A DNA stretch of 64,000 bases, taken from the NCBI RefSeq assembly GCF_018873765.1, contig NC_057926.1, positions 50,397,043 to 50,461,042 on the forward strand, written 5' to 3'. Below are positions 13,476-26,800 of the stretch, one piece after another. The position numbers and the translations under genes are program-made. The stretch's first letter is position 1. Each line of letters begins with the position of its first letter. The notes under the pieces were generated by a model that saw only the letters and a list, made by a program, of their open reading frames with translations, did not search any database and was not told where the DNA came from. The stretch is from Telopea speciosissima (Eukaryota > Streptophyta > Magnoliopsida > Proteales > Proteaceae).

Positions 13476-14140
13476 AAAGGGTGTCAATCGGGCGGTTCGG
13501 TTCGACTTTCTTCAATTTTTGTGTGAGTTTCATGGAAACCAAAGCCAAACCATTAACGATTTTTTGGTTTTGATTCAGGTTTGGTTCGGTTTGTGATACC
13601 GATTTCAATTCGATTCGGTTTGAAAACCAAGTATAAACTGGTTTTAGGCAGGGTTTTGAGGGTCGGTTTCAGTGTTTAGTTTGGTCCTATCGGTCTGGCC
13701 AATCAGTGGCCCATTAGTTTAGCCCGAAGCAAGCCGAAAATGAATGGTACTCTAACCCGTAAACTAAAAAAGAACTAATAAGTAGGGCTATAAACAGATC
13801 GGATTCGGCTCGGATAGTGCTATATCCGCATCCGCATCCGCACCCGCATCCGATTAGCTATCGGATTGATTCGGATAGTGCTAAACGGATATGGATCGGA
13901 TATTTTATCCGTTTACATGTAAATATAGCTTTTCAAATAGCTATAGCGTATCCGTATCCGCATCCGTTTAGCTTTCGGACGAATTCGAATAGTACTAAAC
14001 GAACACGGACACGGATACGAAAACGGATTTCGGCTATTCATTTACACCCCTACTGATAAGGCCTCAATTCAATTTGGATCGGACTCAATCAGGTCAGATC
14101 AGGCCAGTTTGACCGGTTCAATTTAGGTTTTGACACCCTT
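13476..14140. mobile_element. hAT-like non-autonomous element (outer, GGTTCGGTTT words)
   Basis: Starts AAAGGGTGTCAATCGGGC and ends TTTTGACACCCTT, an inverted terminal repeat of about 12 bp. The interior is built of GGTTCGGTTT/ACCGATTTC-type words. Flanks GATTCTAG and AATTCTAA agree at 6 of 8 positions, fitting an old 8-bp target duplication. A second element (13783-14052) is inserted inside it. No coding region. Confidence 0.6.
13783..14052. mobile_element. Ac/Ds-like hAT MITE (GGATACGGAT words), nested
   Basis: Begins TAGGGCTATAAACAGATCGG and ends CATTTACACCCCTA, an inverted pair like the Ac end TAGGGATGAAAACGG. It is flanked by CTAATAAG and CTGATAAG, an 8-bp target duplication with one change. 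The interior repeats CCGCATCCG/CGGATATGG words, reminiscent of Ac subterminal AAACGG transposase-binding motifs. 270 bp, no coding potential. Confidence 0.75.
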
Positions 14141-14148
14141 AATTCTAA

Positions 14149-16140
14149 GGTTAAAATCAGACTGATTCCGGTCCAATCTAAATCGAAATTGGCAAGGATT
14201 GATTCTCTCACCGATTCCTGATTTTAAAACTCTGCTCACAATCTGGTTGGTATTTTCATTAAACCAAAAAAAAAAAAAAAAAAAAATTTGGTGGGATAAA
14301 AATACACTCTACACACTAGTAGTTAGGGGTTGGTTAGATTTTCCATCTGAAGTGGAATTATGCATCAGAATTAAATGCCACCCAAAAAATTCATTTATTT
14401 AAAAAAAAAAAAACAATTTTTGCAAATCTTTTTGTATTTTCCTAAAAGAAAATATGTATTTTTTTTTTTTTGGGGGTTCGAAAATGTACTTCAAGAGCTC
14501 AAGTTGGTAGTTAGCACTATTTTAAAAAGGGTAAACTATAACTTTTAAAATCCATTTTTTAAATAGCAAATAATGATTCTTGTAGACTATTTTTGAGTTG
14601 GAATATAATTGTTGATTTGAGTTATATTTTTTGGTACAAAGTCAGTAAGAAATTGCATTTATTATCTTGATATTATGCTTTTAGATATTAGTTTGTTATA
14701 GGAATAGAGACCACATAAAATAATGGAGAAATAGTTAAGAGGAAGAACCAGCTGACATAATGCTACACTCCTCTCATTAAATAAAAGAGAAATAGTTAAG
14801 AGATAGAACCAGCTGACTTAATTCTACACTCCTCCCATTAAAATGCCATTTTTTTTGGCAAAAGGAATTAAATGCCCTAGGTATTTCTTCTGCTATCCTT
14901 TTCTTGATGAGAACTGTTTTGAAATGTTGGGCATTTAAAATCTGAGTTTGGGATCTTCACAAATATCCAGGTGTAATCGTGTACTCATATTTTAAAGAAA
15001 ATTTTCCGTATAATACCAGAGTATTATCATCTTCTCTCACATGTTTTTATGTGGAATATATCATTTTCCATGGTATCCTTGGTGCAGCGTGAGAGGTCCT
15101 CTTCTACTTATGTCATGGAGAACCTTCTCCCACTTTTTAAGGGTGCAGAAGTATCTTTTACCATGTGCCAATAAAAAAGTTCAAAGGGTTACAACTTTTT
15201 TCTTGATAGAAATAAATCTTATTCATTTGAACGTAAGAAATACATAGTGGATAGGTTACAAGCCTCTGTCAATCACAGAATGGAACTAGGGCAGTCACCT
15301 AGCATACATGTCAAAATAGTAAATTAATTAGTTATAGTTTTCTTTTGATTGGCTTATCTTGTTCTAAGAAATTCTAAATTCTAAATCATATAAAAAAGAA
15401 TTTTTAAAATAATTTGAAAGCAATTTACTATTATTTCATACTCAAGAACTATCATTGTTTTACATATTTTTCAAGTAAAAACGTGTGAAATAACAAAATT
15501 TTACTATCATTAAAAGAAATGTGTTATACTAAAAGGCAAAAAGGTAAAATTATAATTTTAGAGTGGATGGATCGGTGATGTGAATACCGTGTGCCCTGTT
15601 ATTGTATCACATGGACCCACCCATGTCAATTGGATTTTTTTTTTTTTTTTTGTAAACTTCTTTTATGGATTAGTATGCAATCATTCAGTCCATATTTGTT
15701 ATAAGATTGCAGATCAAACTTTGTCAACTTGACTCAATTGATACACACAAATTTTGATTTGTGGTTCAAAGGAGCTCGTTTACTGTTGCCCACCTTGAAT
15801 TTTGAAGAACAACTTATGCATTCCACTAGCATTAACCAAATGGTTGCTCCAAAGGTTGAGATGATTCTCTCTTCTTTTTTTTTTCTAAAATAATAGAATA
15901 AAAATGGTATTCTTAAGACAGAATCTTTGGTGAAAGGGTCAATAGGTTGCAATGTGATCAAGAATAAGCCACCATTTTTAAAACATTTTATTTCCTCTAT
16001 CCTTTCATTGACAATGATTTCAATCTTCTCCTATGCTAAATGCCTTTAGTTTGATAATTATTAAATTGACCCACAGACCTCCTTGGATCCTCACCTGTCT
16101 TCTGTGTCCTCTAATGACTCTAATTTCATATAAATTTGAT

Positions 16141-16182
<42 letters not shown>

Positions 16183-17135
16183 GGTGGTGAAATTATTGCA
16201 TTACCTAAACTACATTTGTTCACCTTCTACTCAAACATTGCTTGAATGACTATTGTATTTCAGTTCCCCACTTTTGCCTTTCATATATAATGCAATGTAT
16301 TGTTGGTTGGCTTTCATGCTAAACAAGACTTTTTCTCAAGGAAGCAAGGAACTAACTTGGAAAAAGTAAACGTTTTCCTAGATTCATTTTTTCTTTTTAT
16401 ATCTTTTTTTGTATGGAATGTTCTTTTTTTATGTTTTAATACCATTCAAGCGTAAGGTGAACTAATATTTTCAAGCATATTTTGGAAAAGAGAACATCTA
16501 ATTAGATAATTAAAAAAATGATAATTAATGTTGACTTACCTTCCCAAGAGTAAAACTAATATTGTTTCTCAAGTACATTTTGACATGAAAACATCCAATC
16601 CTAGAGAATGCATCAGGATATATATTTCATGCGGAAAGACTAGATTGTTTTTGGGTAGCGACGCGGAAAGCCTAGAATATGGACTATCAATTCAATCAGA
16701 TTTTTTTCCCGATTATACAAAAACAAATGGAGTTGAAATGCTCTAATCACCGAAGCGCCTCTCGGCGTGGTAGCGTGCCGGTTCACGTGGGCATGATGGC
16801 ACAGATCTTTTCGGCACTTATGGGATCCTTTCTATTGGCACGAAAGTGCATGCGTTTATGTATCCTGTTTTTCTATTGGCGTTGGACGCGCGTGAATGAA
16901 TAACCCTGATATCTACCAAAAAAACAAAAAACAAGGCTCTAATTACAGGTATTACTTCTTATCATATTTATGCTTATAAGAGATCGATCCCTCGATTGAC
17001 TTTAATCAACCAACATATATACCATCTTACGTCTCTTAATTTATTTATACATTATAAATAATTTAATACAGTAGTTGGTTTTGATAGATTAAGTCAATTT
17101 ATTTAATTATATTTGTCAAAACTCTAACTAAAATA

Positions 17136-17171
<36 letters not shown>

Positions 17172-20100
17172 ACAAACACCATGGTATAGAGTTATGAAGT
17201 AAGGTTCAAGACAAAGACAAACAGTTGTTGGCAGAGAAGGATCAACACAATAGACCTTAAAGATATATTAATATCAATCATAGAAAGTTAGAAGATGCCA
17301 TCAATATTTAAAATTGCTAAATAAAGTACACTTGTTGGGCCCTTGTTTTTATCTTATTTTTCTTTCAAAGCACTTAATATCTTCTGTTACTATGGTTGGA
17401 ACTATTCATTCTAGCAGTAAGAGTCACACTATGTAACCCATGAACTAAAGTAGATAAAAACAAATTACTTCAAGTAAGTTTTGAAATCAAATAAAGGTTC
17501 ACTTCTTTTTTTCATGTTTTATTGATCCACTTGACAATTCCCCACTTTAGACTTCCTTGATACCAATCTGAAAGTGATTGGTGATGTAGATAAGGGTTCT
17601 AATAATAAGTCTATAATCACTTGTAAAGACATCTCATCCACCAAGTTATATAAACTAAAAAAGTGAGTAAAGTGATACCTTTGTTTGGAGATAATAACAG
17701 CTTTTACCCACTTTTTTTGTTTTTTTGTTTTTTGTCTTTGAAGGATGCAAAGGGACTTGACATATTGATGAGACCCAAATTACTTTTGGTTTTAAACTGT
17801 TGTAACAAGTAGGTTAATGGAAGAGATTATTAAAAGAAAAAGAAGTGGAAAAAAATAAGAAAAAGATCAATATTGGTAATCAAGCAATCACAATCATACA
17901 TCACTGGAATATTTCATGGACCACTATCACAATGTTTGTATCTTATCTGATAATAATAAAAAGAAAAGAGATCATCAGTCAAGTAAAGAACAAAAGACAC
18001 AACTTTGGCAATACATACACCTCCACCATAGATAATAATATTGGTATTTGATTATATATTGGAATACTTCTCAAGTGGGGATTCAATGCACCATTTTATC
18101 TATCCCTAAAAAATAAAATTGGTCCTTCTTAGGGCTTTCTTGTTTGGGAAGTTTCCAATTAAGCAAATAAAGATGAAAATTTTTATTTTTAAGGGATTTA
18201 GAGTTAAGGGTATCATTTATAAGACTTTATTAGATTTTGAAGGATTTATGGGCCCATGTTTATTTTGTGTTTGTGTGTGTTTGAGACAGATTCTATAAAA
18301 AAAATATCTTTGAGAGAAACTTAATCACTACACTACTTTATTGTTATTGTTAAAGAAAAGGGAAACACTAGTGGTGGGGACATTGGACATTAGTATACAA
18401 TAAGGTTTTATTCATTGTAGATAAACTAAAAAAAGAGTTTGATTGAGAGCTTAATGATGATAATGACAATGAATAGCAATAGGGACTTAATTAGGGTTTA
18501 GTCATAAAAACCACTTCCGTCAATAATGTAAAGATGCTTACAACCTATCGAATATTTAGATTGAACTCATAGTCTCAGCCCAACAACCCATTTGACCGAC
18601 AATCTCAATCCCTACGGCAAACAATTGAGTCAAATCTTATGTGATTAAAGTTTTTAAAAAATAGAAAAATCTGATTTGGAGGTAGTCTTCCTTCACCCAC
18701 GGTCAAGAGAGGATTCTGGGAGAATTTCATGATCGAAGGGTTCAACGGTGAACAAAAGATGTTGGGAGAATAAAGGGCTCTTATCGACTTTGTACTATAA
18801 AGGGGCATAGAATTTATGACACTATATTAGATGTACTTTTCATTCACCCATGGTGGAGGAAAACTTTCTCCAACTGATTTTTGCTTTTCGTCTTCCATTA
18901 AATCATAAATTGATATTTAGTGTTGAATTTTTTTTTTTTGAGTTCAGCCTTATGCAGGATATTATCTGCTTCGTACCATATAGGTGCAGATAACTATATG
19001 CTTTTTCCTAATTGATTTTCAACCTTATACATTAATTGAAAACTTAAGTTGTTAACAAATACTCCTTCAATCTCACAAGAATATTGTGAATTAAGAACTA
19101 TTTAAAGAAGTTTTCACACGAGTGGTATGATCATCCCTTTCACACACTTGTTCAAGCATCCTTTTTCCCTTGACCATGTGGAATAGGGACGCAAAAAATG
19201 CAAATCGAATTGGTGAAACCACATTATACCAATTCAAAATGAGCCTTATTGGATTGACTTTGGATTGGGGTATTGTGAATGCAAAACCAAATCAGACCGT
19301 AATACTCTGAACATGAAAAATCAAACTCAAATTTAATCAAAATTGAAACAAGCTGCAAATGAAAACTATACATTTATGATCCGATAACAAACCAATAAGA
19401 GAAACTGAAAACTGAAACCGATCGCAATAAACATTTTGCTTATTGGTTTGGTCTCAAATTCATCCATTCTCACACTGAAACCAATGAAATCGATCGAAAT
19501 CGATCCATTGACACCCCTACCTCATTACTATTCAAAATGTACAAAATGTGCTCTTGGGATGGGTCCACATCAGTGATGTGGCAATTCCATAATCCCTGTC
19601 TCATTTCCTTTTTAGAAAAATCAGACAGTTGGAAGTTCAAAGACTCTGTAATGGCACCAACCGTGCGGTGGAACCCACAGACTAATAAAAGTGTCGGAAA
19701 GTCCTTTCTAGTCTCTGATTGCCAAAAGATCTATCATGAAACACATTGTCCTATGCAGTAACATGATTCCTTTTGTTAGGACACAAATCGGACTTCATGG
19801 TGCCACACTGTGCCTGATTGCCCATATACCCGAAATATGGATCTCATGTTTTTTGACCTAAAATCAGGAACCTGTCTTATTTGAGATCCGAGTTTGCAAT
19901 TTGGACATGATAGAACCCGATCCACACGAGAAAGCATTTATATTGTTTTTTTGTACCCAGAAAGTTTTTTACCATCTTGGCTTCTTCACAGAATCCTATT
20001 TGTTGCTGTTGAAATCTGTCTAAGGTAAGCTTGCGGAGCCAAGAAACAAAGCAGAAAAGATGATCGGAGTAGACTTTGAGGGAGATTCTCCGATATCTAA

Positions 20101-20623
20101 ATCAGATTTCTGGAAAACACTAGTTAGGTGGAACAGAATAGCAAAATGTTATGTGTCGTTCTTGATTAGTGAGGAAGTGGGTAGTTACTATTATATGTGT
20201 ATTTATTGATGAATGTAGAAGTAGAAAGTAATAAAAAAAAATTTAATTAACTCTTGAGTTTATCTTGGGAGAGGATTGATGGCTTTCCAATTACGTTAGG
20301 ACGTTCGGCTTCGTCCGTAAAACCAAATCTCTATATTCTCTCTTATATTTTCTCTCCACCAAGATCTGTGCGCTTAACACAAAAAGAGCAATAAGCATAA
20401 GATTGTGTGATTTCACGTAAGAACTTTTAATCTATTTATAAGATGAGGAAGGAATGTTCTTCTTAATCAAACAAAAAACAAAGAAAAAGAAAGGAATGTT
20501 CTTGAATTCAAGTAAATCTGAGGTTCACGTAGTCTTGAGCTCATGCATAACATGTACTTTGGAATTCGGAAGGAAGATCATAATAGACATTACTGAACAT
20601 AATTTGTCTTTTCTTGTAACTGA
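14149..20623. other. 6.5 kb gene-poor AT-rich intergenic region
   Basis: No gene recognised on either strand. It holds a 61-bp tandem duplication (about 14726-14847), a (CT)n tract (16145-16180), a (GA)n tract (17138-17165), a GC-richer island (about 16750-16900) of unknown nature, and a word-type repeat at about 19183-19519 that ends TTGACACCCCTA like the hAT-like elements but has no clear target duplication. Confidence 0.6.
16145..16180. repeat. (CT)n microsatellite
   Basis: About 18 CT units. Confidence 0.95.
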
Positions 20624-20633
20624 CATCATGGAG

Positions 20634-21427
20634 GGATTTTTTTTCTCTAAGGTTCCCTCACCCATACGGTTGCAAGGTTCTCTTTAGGGATGTTCGACAC
20701 GTGTCAAAGAGAAATCCAAGGGCTGGCTGTTCAAATATAGTTTACGTTGGTGGTTTCCAATGAACGTGTAATTCTCTCTCTCTCCTCTATCCACTCTTTC
20801 CTCAAAACCAGACGTGTCTCTCTCCTCTCTCCACGTAAGCAGTTTCCCAATGAAACAGCAACTCTCACATCTCCTCTCTCATGTCTCCTCTTTCTTGCTC
20901 TCGTCTCTCTCCTCTCTCTATACTATTTTCAAAAATCAACGAAGAGCGTGCCTTGGAGAAACTCCAGTGAAGCCGATGGCTGTTATCCTTCCTTCTTTCT
21001 CCAATTCATTAGTTGAAGAAAATGAAGCAAATAATATCAGGCTTCAATTTCATGATAGGCTGTGTTACATGTATGAGGGGATCTCACGAGCTGACAAAAT
21101 CGTTGCTGCTTCCCTCTTCGTTTTTTCTTTGGAAATAGTATAGAGAGAGGGGAGAGAGGAGAGAGAGGAGACGTGAGAGTTGCAATTTCATTGAGAAACT
21201 ACAAACGTGGAGAGAGGAGAGAGAAGAGAGTGGTTTTGAGGAAAGAGTGGAGAGAGGAGAGAGGAGAGAGAGGAAAGAGAGAGGGAGAGTCACTCGTTGT
21301 TTAGGAACCACCATCGTGAAATGTATTTCACCTCACAACTATTGGATTTCTCTCTGACACGTGTCGAACATCCCTAAAGAGAACCTCACAACCGTATGGG
21401 TGAGGGAACCTTAGAGGAAAAAAATCC
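20634..21427. mobile_element. Mutator-like element with ~300-bp inverted repeats and 10-bp target duplication
   Basis: Both ends begin GGATTTTTTTTCTCTAAGG (with one indel) and continue as inverted copies through GTTCCCTCACCCATACGGTT, AGGGATGTTCGACACGTGTC and CT-rich sequence for about 300 bp each. The 10-bp sequence CATCATGGAG lies directly outside both ends (20624-20633 and 21428-21437). Long inverted repeats plus a 9-11-bp duplication are the marks of MULEs. The roughly 155-bp unique centre (about 20950-21105) is not repeat-like and could be captured host sequence; it carries no recognised domain. No transposase, so non-autonomous. Confidence 0.88.
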
Positions 21428-21496
21428 CATCATGGAGAGTCTCGAGTTAGTTGGTCACGTGAAAAGTTTTGGTCATGAATTTGGCTTTATAAAGAA

Positions 21497-21757
21497 CATG
21501 GTTTTAGTGTACGATATTGGAATGAGTATCAGCAACACACAAAATCGATATGATACCGATGCAGGATCAGCCTGAATTTGTTGTATGAGACAAAATTACC
21601 TTTGAATTTCCTTAAAAAAATGAGTTTTTTGACCATTTTATCTCTTGTCCGTACGGTGCTATCGATACAATATCAACATGGTATCGATATCAGTGACTAG
21701 CAAAACCGATATATATCACCTGATACCAACGATATGATACCGATACTTAGAACCATG
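21497..21757. mobile_element. hAT-like MITE (GATACCGATA words) with exact 8-bp target duplication
   Basis: Ends are CATGGTTTTAG and the inverted form CTTAGAACCATG. ATAAAGAA flanks both sides (21489-21496 and 21758-21765). The interior repeats GATACCGATA/TATCGATAT words. 261 bp, non-coding. Confidence 0.75.
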
Positions 21758-21765
21758 ATAAAGAA

Positions 21766-23854
21766 TTTGATCTTAATTTTCTTATGGCCTCGATCACGTA
21801 TGAGCTTAATTACTTGGCTTCAGACTTGAGTCCCTATCACATGGTGCATGCTTATTGGAGATCTACCAAAAAAAAAAGCATGCTTATTGGAGGACTAATC
21901 TTACATATATCACTATTAATTCACTGAACTTTTCGACCATCAAGTGGGGCCCACATACTCTGTCCAATAAATTTTGAACGGCCAAAAATCTTCATCAAAT
22001 GCAGAATGCCGGGTAGAATCCGGTGCTTCTTTAACCCTCATTAATTGATAAAGAAGAGAAGAAGAAGAACAACAATAAAAAGGAAGGAATATATTAATGT
22101 GTGTGTTTGGTGAGAAAATAATTCCCCTCAACTGCGTCTGCAACCTTATAAACTATAAAGGGAAATGGGCCTACGTGGAGCCCACAATGTCAGATCCAAT
22201 CGTCGTCTGATATAATTGTCCTCATCATCACCATGAGTGACTGGACGAGTGAAGCCAACGAAACCAGGCTGTGAGAGAATCTTCTTTCCTTTCAAAAACT
22301 CCAAACCCTGTTCCTCTCACACGTGGACCTTAAAACATAGGCTGATGGCTATAGGTCATAGCCTCAGTTTGGTGGCAGACGAGGTAGGGAACTGTTCTTT
22401 ATGACACAAAGGTTACGTGGCACACTCACGTCCAAAATGGGCCCATGGGCCCCATGGGCCCGTTAATATAAGAAGAACCAATCCAAAATTCCACAACTAC
22501 CTCTCTACATTAGTTAGATAAACATCACTAGATCCAAACAGTTCATTATCTATCCTACCATGTTTTATAGGAAGGATGAAATTTTCGTCCACTGACAAGA
22601 TTGTACAAGGTGATTTGTTTTTCTATCAATTTTCAATCAAAGCTGAGTAGGAATGGGGTGTTTGGTTGCTATCAAACAATGGATATTCATGAAATAGCTG
22701 GGCTGGGTCACTTGAAGGTGACTTTTGGTTTGAGCTTGTTTTAGGGTTACAAGAATCGGGATGTCTGACCTGGCTCGGCCAATCCTTATATGAAAACTAT
22801 GATTAGGGCATGTTTTGGCCGATTATCAAATTTTCACCAATCCAAATCTGCTGGGATCGATCTGGATTTCAATTCTGGGTTTTTAAACCCTAGCCATTTA
22901 CCATTGGGTTGTGTTCATTTTGTGATGGGTTGACGTTCTTTGGAAGCACGCTCCCCCCACAAAAACACTCTTCTTCTTTTATGACAATTTGGCTCTCCTC
23001 CAGTTGTGGCGGGAGCTGGAGGATCTGTCCAGCTAAAACATGAGTTTTTGGGTCATTTCATAAGTGGGCCCCTAGTATGAAATGACCAAACCCCCTATTG
23101 TCGCTGGACTAGATCCTTCAACGTCTCCCATGGCCGGAGAAAAGTTAGGTCCCTGTTATGACATACACGACACATGCCAAATCTTTTAGGAATCCGGATC
23201 AGCTATCTTCATGGGGATTGGTGGGGACAGATCTGACCCCTCCATGGGGGATGGGTGCCACACCCTAGAGGTGGGTCTCACACCCCATGAACGGTTTAGA
23301 TGGATTGTTGGAAGATCATTACTGTCGCATGGTTGGTGGTTAAAGGTCAACATTCACGGCCTCATTTATGGAGGTGAAGAATCACACACACACACACTTA
23401 TAGTTTGAGATGGGAAAAACCACCAAGAGAGAACAGGGCCCATGAAACCTGTCATCCTAAGCAAACCATTAAACAATTCACTCAACTACATTAGAGACTT
23501 TGGAGCTCTAAAGTGGTACACAGTAATTGCAAGGAGATTATACATTTGGTTACCTGAAATTCAAGCCGATCAAATTTCATCCATATTCGTTGATACTTGT
23601 TCTTTCCTTCTTTCTTTGTTTTCTTGCATTGGCTCCTAAGGCACTGATAAAACCAAGCCTTGGCCTATCTCACTTGGATTTCTTGGTTCACACTTCACAG
23701 ACTTGAGCATCATTGCATGAAACTGGATTTCCAATCATTCAATCACACACCATTTAAAATTAAGTGGCTACTGCACTTCCTGCTAGATCAAACAAGTATT
23801 TAGGCATGAATATGGTATAATAGTTTTTAATACCCAATCATAAAGTCTTTTGAT
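21766..23854. other. Intergenic, downstream of cyclin J18
   Basis: No gene recognised. It contains a short palindrome of GGGCCCATGGG words near 22438-22462, and scattered degenerate repeat pieces around 22750-22890 and 23040-23300. The last few hundred bases are the likely 3' UTR of the minus-strand cyclin gene. Confidence 0.5.
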
Positions 23855-26800
23855 CTAAAAATAATCATACTTCTCTGAACCATCCTTCACTACATGCTCA
23901 AGAATAGCCCTTACTATTTCCTGAATATCTTCTTCTTTGTAAGAGGTCACAAATTTCACTGCAAAAACAAAGTACCTTTGTTAGCACGGAAGTGGAACTT
24001 CAAGCATAACTGTTGTACCAGATTCCCCCCACCGACACAGTACCTGACTCCACCACTAAGTAGGCCTAAGTTCAACCTCTCAGACTCAATAATCAGGTTA
24101 GAATTTGGTCCAATTCAAAGATTGGGAAAGATGAGTAGGGGTCCCCTCCTATGAGTTCTAGAAACTGGGTGTGAAATTACCCCCCGAGTCCTAAGTAAAG
24201 AGGAACATAAAAAGAAACATCAAAAGTCCCCACTCACCCCCATCCTCTCAATCAAATCAATAAAAAAGCAAAACCCATTACAAATTCATGATCTCCCAAT
24301 CCGCAGGCCCTAGTGGAGTACCAAAAAAATCCAAAGGACACATAAGATCTCCATTAGTAGACCCTTTGAATAACTTGACATGCTAATACTAGCATGGAAA
24401 ATGAGACCCACTTAGACTATGAGGGACCCATCAAACGAAGGATATCAAATAGAAGGGACCATCCTCAGACGGTAGGCCTTGTACTGTACTTTTGCAGTTT
24501 TAGACAATCTACTCATGGGACCAGGAAACAGAGGTCAGATCATAAAAAAAAAAAGGAAACAGGGGTGAGGAAGGAGATAGGCCATAACTGGGGTAATTAG
24601 TAACAGTTGATGACTGTACATTTGATCTGATTCAGGCTTTCATGAGTTTGTATTATGTCTGTTTCTTTTGAATGGAGTGAGGGACCACATATGCTCTCAA
24701 ATACTATCATGGGGTACTATTGATGGTGGCCAAAGGTCCATAAACAGATATTCAGTTTGGGAGACGAAGAAGCTGTGTCTACTAGCATTTGCTACTCTCA
24801 GATACTATCATGGGGTATTGATGGTGGCCAAAGATCCATAAACAGATTTTCAATTTGGGAGAGGAAGACGCTGTGTCTTCTAGCATTGGTCCAATTTGCG
24901 CTAAGTTATTTTGGTTTATTCATGGGCCAAGAGCGGGGTTCAGCCCAACTCCTATTCCCACAGGCATCTAGTGACTGGTCAGTGTTAATCTCATGGACAT
25001 GGCCAAGAAACTCATTTTTACTCGCCAAACATCTCATAGGGCAGGCCTTGGTGCAATGGTAAAGGTTGCTCCATTGTGACCAAGTGGTCACGGGTTTGAG
25101 TGATTAAGTCTGGAAATAGCCTCTCTGCGAAAGCAATGATAAGACTGTGTACATTATGACCCTCCCCAGACCCTGCAGTGGTGGGAGCCTCATGCACTAG
25201 ATACGACCTCTACACATCTCATAGTAAGTCACTCAATTGCTTGACTGATATTGAACGTTGACCGCACACACATGGGCCAGAAACTCACTAGGTAACCATC
25301 TGATAACTCAAATATTTCTTAGGCTCCATTCTATTATAAAAACCTTGTAAATAGAAATTTTTTAGGTTGTATAATCTTTACACAGATTTTACCTGTTTCC
25401 TTTTATATGGATTTAACTTGAAGACAACCGAAGCCCAAGGACAAACAGGCGGTGACACTACTCATATGGGCTAGAAATCCATCAACAGTTCATGAATCAC
25501 TTAATTTGCTACAGTGTAATTAAAAATAGATAATGCTGCCATTTCACTGCAGAATGAGTTTCTCAACAACATACCCACACCTAGTGACATTTATGTTATG
25601 AATCTTACCCCAAGGAAGAAGGGGAAACTCCAACTGCTGCAAGGGAACTGTAATAACATATGAAGCAACCTACAGAAATATGAACTCTCAATGGTGCAAA
25701 ATGAGATATTAAAGGGAACAAAAGGTGTCAGCACACGAAGAAAACATACCAAGACAGATGCAGCAAGTGAACGAGGAGAGTTAAAAAGCATTGATGTCTC
25801 CTCTGTTTCATATAGAAGATCCATGATATCCATGCATGCTTCAAAGTTCACAAGTTCCCCAATCCTTGCTAGTTCCCTGGAATTTCATGCATGGAGAATA
25901 TTATCATAGGATTAGGTGTAACAAGTAGCCGGGGCCTCGGCAAAGAAAGGAACAAAACAAAAATCTCTCTCTTGCTAAATGATTCTCCAATGTACTTAGA
26001 TTCCATCTCAAAAGTCTAGACTAGTAGGAGGAGAGACCAACAAGTATATGAAGAACCTAAAGTCCCACTCCATAACCAAGATGGGATATCAACAGTTCAA
26101 AGAAGTATTGCATATTAAAACTCACCTGAACTGAATTAGAAGATCTTCCAAGAACACAAAACTGATATTTGACACACCAATCTCGAAATCCAACACCTGA
26201 TAGAGACTTAGTTGAAGAACCTAACTAATGTAGAAACCTTTTTATCAGCATGATATTTACCTGCATAAAGACTACTTCCTAGAATTGGTTCTCATCATCA
26301 GTAGGTGTGGATATGGGAGAAAATAATAGAAGATTTTTTGGTTAACATTCTAGAAAACATACTGCTTCTGAAAAATCTCGTGTTGTGAAATGCTGTTCCT
26401 TAATAACCTCATCTCCCAAAGACTTCAAACTTTTTACGGACAAAGGACAAGAATCATGTAGCTGCAAAACATAAAATGGTGAGAAGATGCAGAAAATAAT
26501 GACTGACAATGGTTATGAATTAGAAGGAAACCAGGCAGAGAGCTTGCCTTGCTTGAGATCCATATAGAAATTAGGGCAAAAAGCTGCAAATTGCTCTCAC
26601 TCAGGGGTTTCAAAAGCCAATTTCCTGTGTCATTTTCCTGTATAAACCTAGCCTTCCTAGAGCTAAATAGTTAAGAGACATAATTAAAGTGAAAAAGAAT
26701 ACTGCAATAGAAATAAAATTTAAAGAAACAACATGAAGTAAATCAATCCCAAGTTCTGTTAAACAACAACAACAACTCAGCCTTATCCCAACCAAATGGG

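Noticed and set aside
20747-21314. Several overlapping frames on both strands
   Set aside because: They translate the CT/GA-rich inverted arms of the Mutator-like element. Only the short centre could be captured coding DNA.
25040-25110. tRNA gene-like A and B boxes
   Set aside because: It does not fold as a tRNA, it continues into a SINE body and it has target duplications.
25240-25600. Alternative last exon of cyclin J18 (VKWQHYLFLITL)
   Set aside because: It lacks the conserved family ending. The exon at 23855-23958 matches the family and keeps the phase; the nearer acceptor is kept only as a possible isoform.
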